Source: CAVZVZ01 sp963778895
GTDB lineage: Bacteria; Actinomycetota; Acidimicrobiia; Acidimicrobiales; Acidimicrobilacustridaceae
Assembly: GCA_963778895.1 (NCBI GenBank)
Contig: CAVZVZ010000005.1
Span: 1,984,001-2,048,000 of the forward strand
Reading direction: 5' to 3'
DNA length: 64,000 nucleotides
In this document: piece after piece, positions 38,121 to 46,719 of the stretch
Layout: every line of letters starts with the position of its first letter
Numbering within the stretch: position 1 is the first letter of the stretch
Translations under genes and position numbers: made by a program
The notes under the pieces: generated by a model
The model's database searches: none
What the model saw: only the letters and a program-made list of their open reading frames with translations
Told to the model about the DNA's origin: nothing

Positions 38121-39077
38121 ATGTCCGCCACGGCCGATTTGTCTGCACCTTCGATCGACCGTCCCGAGGGATCCTTCGTGTACGCCGGTGCGCAGCGCCC
38201 GGACCGGTCTCGGTGGGTGGACTCGAGCGGACTGCGCATAGCCGCCTACGAGTGGGGCCCGCCGGACGCGCCAGTGATAGCTGCGGCCCACGGTGGGTTC
38301 GACTTCGCCGGGACGTTCGATGTGTTCGCCCCACTTCTCGTTGCGGGTGGCTGGCGCGTGGTGTCTTGGGACGCGCGGGGCCACGGCGACTCGGAGCACG
38401 CGGTGCTCTACAGCTGGGCGGGCGATCTGCGTGATGCGCTCGCAGTGATCGACTCGGTCACCGACGAAGCCGTGGTGTTGCTCGGTCACTCCAAAGGTGG
38501 CGGGCTGATGCTGGAGTTGGCCGATGCCATGCCGCACCGGGTGCGAGCCTTGGTGAACCTCGATGGGCTGCCGTCGAAGAACAATTGGCCCGACGTGTCC
38601 GAACACGAGCGCACTCGGATGTTGCACACCGAGTTGACCGGTTGGCTCGATCATCGCCGCAGGTGTGCCGAGGCGGTCCGGCGTCCGGGCAGCTTCGACG
38701 AGTTGGCCGGGCGTCGGCAGCGGATGAACCCGCGGCTGTCACTCGAATGGTTGCGCTACCTCGTGAGCGTGGGCGCCCGCCACGATCCGGATGGCTGGCG
38801 CTGGAAGATCGATCCGACCCTGCGCTTCGGCGGGTTCGGCCCGTGGCGACCGGAGTGGTCGATGCAACGCATGCCCGGCCTTCCGGTGCCTGTCCTCGGA
38901 GTGCTCGGGCTCGAGGGCGAGGCCATGGGCTGGGGTACGCGGCCCGAGGACGTGCAGATGTACCTGCCGCCCACCTCGCGACTCGAGGCGCTGGATGGTG
39001 TGGGGCACTTCGTGCACATCGAACAGCCCGATGTCGTTTCGGCACTGGTGCTCGGCTTCCTCGCGGAGCAGTTGTGA
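38121..39077 (+). CDS. Alpha/beta hydrolase
   Basis: 318 residues, intact. Nucleophile elbow G-H-S-K-G in VVLLGHSKGGGLMLELADAM, oxyanion loop IAAAHGGFDFAG, a RVVSWDARGHGDSEHAVLYS segment, and catalytic His in LDGVGHFVHIEQP. The family covers esterases, epoxide hydrolases and dehalogenases; the substrate is not evident. Its TGA overlaps the GTG of a second alpha/beta-fold gene. No signal peptide. Confidence 0.9.
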   Translation: MSATADLSAPSIDRPEGSFVYAGAQRPDRSRWVDSSGLRIAAYEWGPPDAPVIAAAHGGFDFAGTFDVFAPLLVAGGWRVVSWDARGHGDSEHAVLYSWAGDLRDALAVIDSVTDEAVVLLGHSKGGGLMLELADAMPHRVRALVNLDGLPSKNNWPDVSEHERTRMLHTELTGWLDHRRRCAEAVRRPGSFDELAGRRQRMNPRLSLEWLRYLVSVGARHDPDGWRWKIDPTLRFGGFGPWRPEWSMQRMPGLPVPVLGVLGLEGEAMGWGTRPEDVQMYLPPTSRLEALDGVGHFVHIEQPDVVSALVLGFLAEQL

Positions 39078-39724
39078 GTCGAACCATCGAACTGCGCCAC
39101 AACCGCGCGTGTCTCGCGTTGCACGAGTTGCGATCGGGCGATGGGCGCGCGCTCCTGCTTCTTCACGGGCTCGGCGAACGAACGCCGGACCGCGTACCTG
39201 CGTACGCGACGGCTTGGGACGGCCCCGTGTACGGGCTCGACTTCACCGGCCACGGCGCGTCGACGAAGCCGGCCGGTGGGGGCTACACCGCCGAGATCCT
39301 GATGGCCGATGTCGATGCCGCCATCGAGCACCTGGGCGCAGTCACGATCCTCGGTCGCGGACTCGGCGCGTACGTCGGTCTGCTGTCGGCCGGCGCTCGG
39401 GGCGAGCTGGTCCGCGGTGTCGTCCTCGCCGACGGCCCCGGCTTGGTCGGCGGTGGAGTGCGTCCCGGAAGCGCGTACGTCCTGACGCTGGACGACGAAG
39501 TCGACGCCACGCCCGATCCGTACGCGTTGTTCGAGTTGTCCCGCGACGTACGCCCGCCGGACTACGCGCAGGAATACGTGCGGCAAGTGATGCAGTGGTC
39601 GGGCCTCGATCGTCCGATAGCGGTCACGACGGTGACCAAGCCGGAATGGATCGAGGCCGTGATCGCGGAGCCGGGTGTCGTCGAGGTCACCCTCGACGAA
39701 GCGTTGCGCCTTTTCGGCTCGTGA
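39074..39724 (+). CDS. Alpha/beta-hydrolase-fold protein lacking the nucleophile
   Basis: 216 residues from a GTG that overlaps the upstream stop (GTGA). It has the fold: LLLLHGLGERTPDR (oxyanion loop), PVYGLDFTGHGASTKPAGGG, and the elbow AVTILGRGLGAYVGLLSAGA. But the elbow Ser is Gly (G96, codon GGA, two changes away from any Ser codon), and no equivalent of the catalytic His is apparent near the end. It looks like a catalytically dead partner of the active hydrolase just upstream, or a binding protein. Confidence 0.8.
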   Translation: MSRTIELRHNRACLALHELRSGDGRALLLLHGLGERTPDRVPAYATAWDGPVYGLDFTGHGASTKPAGGGYTAEILMADVDAAIEHLGAVTILGRGLGAYVGLLSAGARGELVRGVVLADGPGLVGGGVRPGSAYVLTLDDEVDATPDPYALFELSRDVRPPDYAQEYVRQVMQWSGLDRPIAVTTVTKPEWIEAVIAEPGVVEVTLDEALRLFGS

Positions 39725-39747
39725 ACGTCGTCAGTGCCTGACGGTCG

Positions 39748-40329
39748 TCAACGCGATCGCAGGCCGGCGATCGTCGTGTCGAGCACCGTGTCGATCAACT
39801 GATCGCGTGTGGCGTCGTCGAAGCCGAAGCCGAGCAGCAGGATGTCGGCCAGGCCGTGCATCGCGGTCCACGTCGCGAGGGCAGCCGTCAGCGGGTCGAT
39901 GTCGGCGAAGCATCCCTGCTCCACGGCGACGGTCGTCGCGCCCAAAGCCATCTCGAAGGCTTTGGTGGCGGCCGGCAGCTCCAGACCGGTGGCGGTGCTG
40001 TTGGCCAGCTCGGGCGGGAACAGGAACATCGTGCGGAAGAGCTCGGGGTTCTCCAGTGCGTGTTCGACGTAGGCCCGCCCGAGTCGGCGTACCCGCTCGA
40101 CCGGATCCGTCTCGTCGATCGCCACGAACCGCTGCATCAGCTGATCGAACTCGACTTCGGCCACGCTGCGAAGCAAGTCGTTCTTGTCGGTGACGTAGGC
40201 GTAGAGCGCGGGTGCCGTAACGCCGAGCATGGCGCCGACGCGCCGCAGCGACACCGCTTCGAGGCCCGAGGTCCGGATCATCTGACGGGTTGCCTCGACG
40301 ATCCGTTCGCGTGTGAGCGGTTGGGCCAC
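39748..40329 (-). CDS. TetR-family transcriptional regulator
   Basis: 193 residues. N-terminal HTH: LTRERIVEATRQMIRTSGLE and RRVGAMLGVTAPALYAYVTD (recognition helix TAPALYAYV). The C-terminal domain (VERVRRLGRAYVEHALENPE, LFRTMFLFPPE) resembles TetR_C_33-type WHG domains. It lies 38 bp downstream of the GGDEF-EAL gene on the same strand and convergent with the two hydrolases. The target is unknown. Confidence 0.9.
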   Translation of the reverse strand: MAQPLTRERIVEATRQMIRTSGLEAVSLRRVGAMLGVTAPALYAYVTDKNDLLRSVAEVEFDQLMQRFVAIDETDPVERVRRLGRAYVEHALENPELFRTMFLFPPELANSTATGLELPAATKAFEMALGATTVAVEQGCFADIDPLTAALATWTAMHGLADILLLGFGFDDATRDQLIDTVLDTTIAGLRSR

Positions 40330-40367
40330 GGGCGCAGCTTCGCACGGTGAGTCCGGGCGTGCCGTGG

Positions 40368-43300
40368 CTACCAGCAGGTGTCGCGTTGGAGCAGTTCGCC
40401 GATGTCGTGACCCGAGGCTGGCTTGGCGAAATAGAAGCCCTGCGCGGTGTCGCAGCCGAGCCGTCGCAGTTCGGAGAGCTGCTCGCGGGTCTCGACGCCT
40501 TCGGCCACCGCCCGCAGACCGAGGGTGTGGGCCAGGGTCACGACGGCGGTGACGATGGCCGAATCGCCCGAATCACTGCCGAGACCGTCGACGAATGACT
40601 GGTCGACCTTCAACACGTCGACCGGGAAACGGCGGAGGTAGCTGAGCGACGAGTACCCGGTGCCGAAGTCGTCGACGACCAGCTTCACGCCGAGGGTCTT
40701 CAACCGACCGAGGGTCTCTTCGGACATCTCGACGTCGTCCATCAGCACGCTCTCGGTGATCTCGAGCTCGACCATCGAGGGGTCGATGCCCGTGTCGGCC
40801 AGCACCGAAGCCACGTCGTCGACGAGTCGGTGGTGGCCCAACTGCCGACCGGACAAGTTGACCGCGAGCACGAGCGGCTCGAGCTCGGGGATCGAGGCCT
40901 GCCAGCGTTGGATCTGCCGGCAGGACTGGTCGAGCACCCACGATCCGATCGGGACGATGAGGCCCGTCTCCTCGGCGACCGTGATGAAGTCGCCGGGGTA
41001 CAGCAGGCCGCGTTCGGGATGCTCCCATCGCAACAGGGCCTCGACACCACTGATCCGCCCCGACGTCAGGTCGACCAGAGGCTGGAAGAAGACGCGTAGC
41101 TCTCGGCGATCGAGGGCGCGTCGCAGTGCGTTCTCGATGTCGAGACGGTCGACCGCGCTGGCGCGCATGGCGTTGTCGAACACGACCCAACGAGCCCGGC
41201 CGCGGTCTTTCGCTTGGTACATCGCGGCGTCGGCGTCGCGTATCAGGGTCTCGGGATCGGCGTCGTTGTCGTCGGGGAACGCGATCCCGATGCTGACGCC
41301 GACGAACACCTCGGCATCGTCGATGACGAACGGCTCCGACAAGGCGTCGTTCACTCGTTCGGCGATGGCGATGGCGTCGTGCTGATTGATGAGGTCCTCG
41401 CACAGGACCACGAACTCGTCGCCGCCGAAGCGGGCCACGGTGTCGGACGGCCGGAGCGCGGTCTGCAGACGTTCGGCGATGGCGATGAGGAGACGGTCGC
41501 CGAGCCCATGACCCAGCGAGTCGTTGACCACCTTGAAGTGGTCGAGGTCGAGGAACAACACCGCGACCCGCCGGTGCGTGCGGCGCGCGCGACGCAGCGC
41601 TTGATCGAGGCGATCGAGCAGCAGCGTCCGGTTGGGCAACCCGGTGAGAGGGTCGTGCGTGGCCTGATGCGCGAGTCGGTGCTCGATGGCCTTTCGTTCG
41701 CTGATGTCGTGCAGCACGGCGGAGAAGAACTCGGAGTGCCCGGCGTCGTCCTTGTGGGCGAGCAACTGCACGCGGTGCGGCACCAGCGTGCCGTCCGGCC
41801 GTTGTACCGGCAGCTCGCCGTACCACATGCCTTCCCGCTCGAGCTCGGGCTGCACCTCGGTCGTCAGCCGCTCGATCATCTCGGTGCCGAACTGGCCGAG
41901 CATGTCGAAGTGCCCGAGCGGGCCGTCGACCGGCAGCTCGAAGAACTGGCGGGCCGAGCGGTTCAGGTAGAGCAACGAGCCCTGATCGTCGGCGATCGCA
42001 ACCAGATCGTGGGTGGCCTCGAAGATGTCGGTGAGGCGCCGCGAGTCGCGCATGGCCTCTTGGCGCTCGGTCACGTCCTCGACCGTGCCGACCGCACCCT
42101 GGAACACGCCGTCGTCGTCGAACATGGGGCCGGTGCTCACCGCTACCCAGCGGACTTCGCCGTCGGGTCGTACGACGCGGAACTCGATCTGCACCGGTTT
42201 GCGGTCGATGTCCTCGAGCGCTTCGAGGGCGCCGACGGACGCGCGGTCGTCCGGGTGCACCAGGCGGTGCCAACCGAAGCCGAGTGCGTCGGCGGCGGAG
42301 TGACCGGTGATCTCCTGGAACCGCTCGTTGACGTAGGTGCACTCGCCGTTCGGGCCTCATGAGGTAAACGCCGGTGGGCGACGACTGCGCCAATGAACGG
42401 AACAGGCGCTCGCTGTCGCGCACTGCCTGTTCGGCTGTGGTGTTCTCGGTGACGTCGCGAATGTTGACGACGATGCCTTCGACGGCGTCGTTGTCGGCCA
42501 GGTTGACCGCGGTGCACTCGACCCACAGCCATTCGCCGTTCTCGTGTTGCACGCGTATCCGCAACGTGGCCCGATGGCCGGCGGTGGCTGCGGTGGTGGC
42601 CAGTGCCTCCGCGGCGACCTCGACATCGTCCGGATGTACGAGCTCGAGCCCGCTCATGCCCACCATCGCTTCGGCCGGTCGACCGAAGAGTTGTTCGAGG
42701 GACGGGCTGGCGTAGGCCACGCCCGCGTCGGTGTCGAGCACCACCACACCGTCGTGACTGTGTTGCACGAGGGCGCGGAAGCGTTCTTCGCTCTGGCGCA
42801 GGGCTCGCTCGGCCTCGACCCGCCACCCGATGTCGCGCAGGTTGAGCACCAAGCCGTAGCCGTCGTCGTCCGCGTTGGGCCACAGCGCCGCCGCAACCTC
42901 GATCGGCATCCAGCGGCCGTCGGCGTGCGCGATCCGGAGCTCGATCGGGTCGGGCTGCTCGGGCTGGAGCGATTCGGAGAAGCGCTGCAGGGCCGCGGCC
43001 AGGTCGTCGGGGTGCACGAGGTCGAACGCGTTGGTCCCGATGAGCGTGTCGGGCCGCCAGCCGAGCATGTCCTCCGCGCCCGGGCTCGCCCACAGGACCT
43101 GCCCGGAGGCATCGATGCAGGCCGTGCGCGTCGCGGCTGTGTTCGAGCACGGCCCGCAGCCGCGATTCGCTGTCGCGGAGGGCCTTGTCGGCCTCGACGC
43201 GCTCGGTGACATCTCGGAAGATGCTGATCAGTCCGTTGATCGGCGGATGGTCGAGCAGGTTGCGGACCGACGATTCGATCCAGCGCCACGTGCCGTCGGC

Positions 43301-43936
43301 GTGACGAACCCGGAACACGAGCACGGTTTGCGCGCCGCTCTGCTGCAGTAGCTCCTCGAGCGGCTTCGAGAACGTGGAGGTCGTCGGGGTGCACCGTCTC
43401 GCGGCCCGTGGTGCCCACGATCTCTTCGGGACGGCGGCCGAGTACATGCTCGAGGCTCGGGCTGGCGAAGGTCACCACACCGTCTTGGTTCGGCGATCAT
43501 GAACACGTCTGCGCTGTCCTGCACGAGCGCTGCGGAAGCGCTCCTCACTCGCGCGCAACGCCTCCTCGGCTTGCTTGCGCTCGGTGACGTCACGGAAGTT
43601 CAGATAGAGCGCACCGATCGCCGGATCGTCGAGCTTGTTCGCGGCGATGACCTCCATCCAACGCCACCCGGAATGACCGTGGCGCATGCGCGTCTCCCAG
43701 CGCGTTTGCTCGGCGGGGTGGTCGCGCACGAGCCGCCATTGCTCGACCGAGCGTTCCAAGTCGTCCGGATGGATCTGCTCGGCCAGGTTGAGCGCGGCGA
43801 ACGCTTCACGACTGAAGCCGAGCGTCCGCTCGACCGACGCGGACACGTAGCGCACCTCGCCGTCTGGTGCGAGCAGGCATACGACGTCCCCCGGCATGCG
43901 GGAGACGACCGAGAGCCGGTCGTCGATCGTGGTCAT
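40368..43936 (-). CDS. Multi-PAS GGDEF-EAL cyclic-di-GMP protein, frameshifted
   Basis: About 1190 residues, at least three frame changes (near 43490, 43140 and 42360). Six PAS-type repeats each end in a DVTER-like C-cap (FRDVTERKQAEEAL, FRDVTERVEADKAL, VEDVTERQEAMRDS, LHDISERKAIEHRL). The GGDEF domain starts HDPLTGLPNRTLLLDRLDQA; GGDEF is intact in ARFGGDEFVVL, with an RxxD site (RPSD) five residues before it. The EAL domain keeps GVEALLRWEHP, AVNLSGRQL, LEITES, VVDDFGTGYSSL and KVDQSF, so both synthesis and hydrolysis of c-di-GMP are possible. No membrane segment is visible. Confidence 0.9.
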
Positions 43937-44003
43937 TCGCTCTGTGCTCCGCCGTTCTGGTGCTGGCTCAATGGTAAATAATTCGGCAGCTCGGCGGCGG
44001 ATG

Positions 44004-45070
44004 TCAGAGGTTGCGGCTCCCGACGTATTCGGCCAGCTCGACGAGGGGGGCCCGCACCTCGGACGGGATCGGAGAGTCGTCCAGCCCGGCCAGGGCCTCT
44101 GCGGTCAACTCGTCGATGTCCTGCTCAACGGCCTGACGGGCCCCCGTGCGCTCGAAGAGCTCACGAAGTGCATCGACATCCTTGTCGCTGATCGAGGTCC
44201 CAACCCGGTCCAGGAGCTCGGCGTCCGAGTCCTCGGGCGCGTTGGCGGGCGATGACGAGAAGGGGAGTCGGCTTACCTTCGCGCAGGTCGTCGCCGACCG
44301 GCTTGCCCGTGATCGACGGATCACCGAAGACGCCGAGGAGGTCGTCGCGAAGTTGAAAGGCCTCGCCCAGAGGCTCGCCGTAGGCCGACAGCGCGGGGCC
44401 GAGCTCGTCGAGTCCACCGGCCAACGCCGCGCCGAGGTGGAGCGGACGTTCAACCGTGTACTTGCCGGACTTGTATCGCGCGATCTGGCGAGCACGCTCG
44501 AGATCATCCGTGCCCTCCGCGGCTCCGAGCACGTCGAGGTACTGGCCGATGTTCACTTCGAGGCGCAGGAGGTTCCACACGGTCAAGGCATCGGCGGGCG
44601 CGTCGGCGAGTAGCTCGTCGGCGAGAACGGCGGCCAGGTCACCGGCGAGGATCGCGACGCCGTCCCCGAAGCGACGTGCTTCGCCGTTCCACGCCTGTTG
44701 CTCGTGAAGCGCGGCGAACGCCACGTGCACGGTGGTGGCGCCCCGTCGCAACGCCGAGCCATCCATCACGTCGTCGTGGATCAGCGCGAACGCGTGCAGC
44801 AACTCGAAGGCGGCCCCGGCGTCGATCACCAACGGATCGTCGCTGGAGCCGCCCGCCGCCCGGAACCCCCAATGGCAGAACGCGGGGCGCAACCGCTTAC
44901 CTCCGGACAGGACCAACTGCCGGATGGCCTGCGAGTGGTGCGTCCAACGCCGGATCGATCTCGGTCCACAGCCGTGCGTGCTCGTCGAGGGCCCGCTCGA
45001 GACGCGCCCGCACCGGTTCGGCCACCACCGCTACAGCCGGTGGAACCTGCAGACCAGCGTTGATGGTCAC
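44004..45070 (-). CDS. Polyprenyl (geranylgeranyl/farnesyl) diphosphate synthase, frameshifted
   Basis: About 355 residues over three frame segments (changes near 44950 and 44270). Key motifs are intact: LVLSGGKRLRPAF (GGKRxRP), first Asp-rich LIHDDVMDGSALRRG, GKYTVERPLHLGAALAG, and second Asp-rich FQLRDDLLGVFGDPSITGKP. The GTG at 45070 overlaps the xseB stop (GTGA). It makes C15-C20 or longer isoprenoid diphosphates. The xseA-xseB-prenyl synthase order is widespread. The first Asp-rich motif alone does not fix chain length. Confidence 0.9.
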
Positions 45071-45347
45071 GGGGCGTCGTCGTCCGGGTCGTCATCGTCG
45101 TCGTCCGTCCGCCGGCCTCGAACTCGGCGTCGGCCTCGTCGAGTTCGGCCACCACGCGCTCGATCTCGAGTCGGGCGCCGGCGATGCGTTCGCGGCACAC
45201 GCGGATGAGCTCGGCCGCGCGGCGCACACGTGCCGACAGCTCGTCGATGTCGATCGTCTCGCTGTCGAGCTCGGTGAGAATGTCCTCCAGCTCGTCCGCG
45301 GCCTGGTTGTAGGAGAGCTCGCTCGCCGGTGTCGGCTCAGCTGTCAT
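45067..45347 (-). CDS. xseB: Exodeoxyribonuclease VII small subunit, one frameshift
   Basis: About 93 residues. The helical-hairpin core is ELSYNQAADELEDILTELDS, then IDIDELSARVRRAAELIRVC and RERIAGARLEIERVVAEL, standard for XseB. With one indel near 45110 the protein ends in an acidic run, TDDDDDPDDDAP, with TGA overlapping the GTG of the prenyl synthase. The start overlaps the xseA stop by 11 bp. Several XseB copies coat the XseA helix in the ssDNA nuclease ExoVII. Confidence 0.9.
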
Positions 45348-46694
45348 GTGCGTCGCGGTCCTCTCTGACCAGCTGGGACTCGCCCGCCGGGGTGGTGGTG
45401 GTCACTTCACTCTCGACGGTGCCTCTCGCCAGAACCGTCTGCAGCCGATCGCCCGGTGAGACGTCGGACGCGTTTCGCACGACGCTACCGGTGGCGGTCC
45501 GTGTGATCGACCAGCCGCGTTCCATCAGCCGAGCGGGGTCGACCCCTTGCACGAGCGCGGCGGCCAGCGCAGCGGAGTGTTCGGCACGGTCGAGCGCGTG
45601 TCGCGGTCGCCGGGCCAGTTGGTCGGCCACCCCGTCCATCGCCTCCTCGGCGTCGGCCAGCCGGCGTTCGGACTGGTCGACCGCCCGGCCCCAGGCGGAG
45701 TCCACGCGGTGCGATGCCAGTTGGAAGCCGGCTTCCGTCAGCCGCGCGACCCGCGCGGCAGTGGTTCGTAGGGCGACGTCTCGCTCGCGGGTCAGCGTGG
45801 GTGCGAGCTCGCGGATGGATGACCACGTTCGCTCGGCTCGCTCGTGGCCGGTGCGAACTCGCTCGACCAAAGCCGCGGCGCACGCAGTCGGCGTCTTCAT
45901 GCTGGTGTGGGCCACGACGTCGGCGACGCTCAGGTCGATCTCATGGCCGATGCCGGTGAAGACCGGCACCGAGCGAACGCGCGATGGCGCGGCCGATCAG
46001 CTCACTGTCGAAGGTGGAGAGGTCGAGCCGTGAGCCGCCACCGCGGATCAACGCGATGGCATCGACCCCCGTTGCGCCCAGCAGCTCGATGGCCCGGGCA
46101 ACCAGACGGTCGGCGGCGCGGCCCTGCACGGGTACGTGCACGGTGGTGACCTGCCACGAGAACCCGCTGGCGCGGAGCTCGTCGACGAAGTCGGCCATGG
46201 CGGCGCTGCCGTCGCTGGTGGCGAGCCCGATGCGCAGCGGCACCGGTGCCAACGGCACGGACCGGTTGCGGTCGACGAGGCCGTCCGCGGCGAGAAGCGA
46301 CAGCACCCGGTCGCGCTCGGTGAGCAGGAGCGCAAGCGTGAAGGACGGGTCGATGCCCGACATCCGTAGCTGCACGCGACCTTGTGGTGCGTAGTACTCG
46401 ACCCGCCCCCGGATGCGCACCTGCATCCCGTCGGTCATGCGCACGCCACCGGCCGCCGTCGAGCTGGCTGTTGACGTAGCGGCGAGCGGAGTCGAGGAGC
46501 GCGACGTTGATCGACGCCACGGCACGGCTGTGCTCGTCGCCACGCTCGAGCAACTGGAAGTAGACGTGCCCGTTGTTGGAACGGCGCAGCGAGTCGATCT
46601 CGCCCTGCACCCACAGCTCGCCGGCGAACCAACTGGACAGCGCGGCGTCGATGCCTGTCGCCAGTTGCCCGACGGTGAGGGTGCCGGCGTCCAT
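45337..46694 (-). CDS. xseA: Exodeoxyribonuclease VII large subunit, frameshifted
   Basis: About 452 residues over three frame segments (changes near 46440 and 45965). N-terminal OB-fold: LTVGQLATGIDAALSSWFAG, ELWVQGEIDSLRRSNNGHVY and FQLLERGD. The middle (MSGIDPSFTLALLLTERDRV, RIGLATSDGSAAMADFVDEL, IALIRGGGSRLDLSTFDSEL) is the catalytic core with the IRGGGS motif, then FTGIGHEIDLSVADVVAHTS. The C-terminus is the long coiled coil that carries XseB. It degrades ssDNA into oligonucleotides. Start is ATG 46694, only 25 bp from the divergent GGDEF-EAL start. Confidence 0.92.
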
Positions 46695-46719
46695 CGGGCT
46701 ACGACGGTACCCGGGAGCG

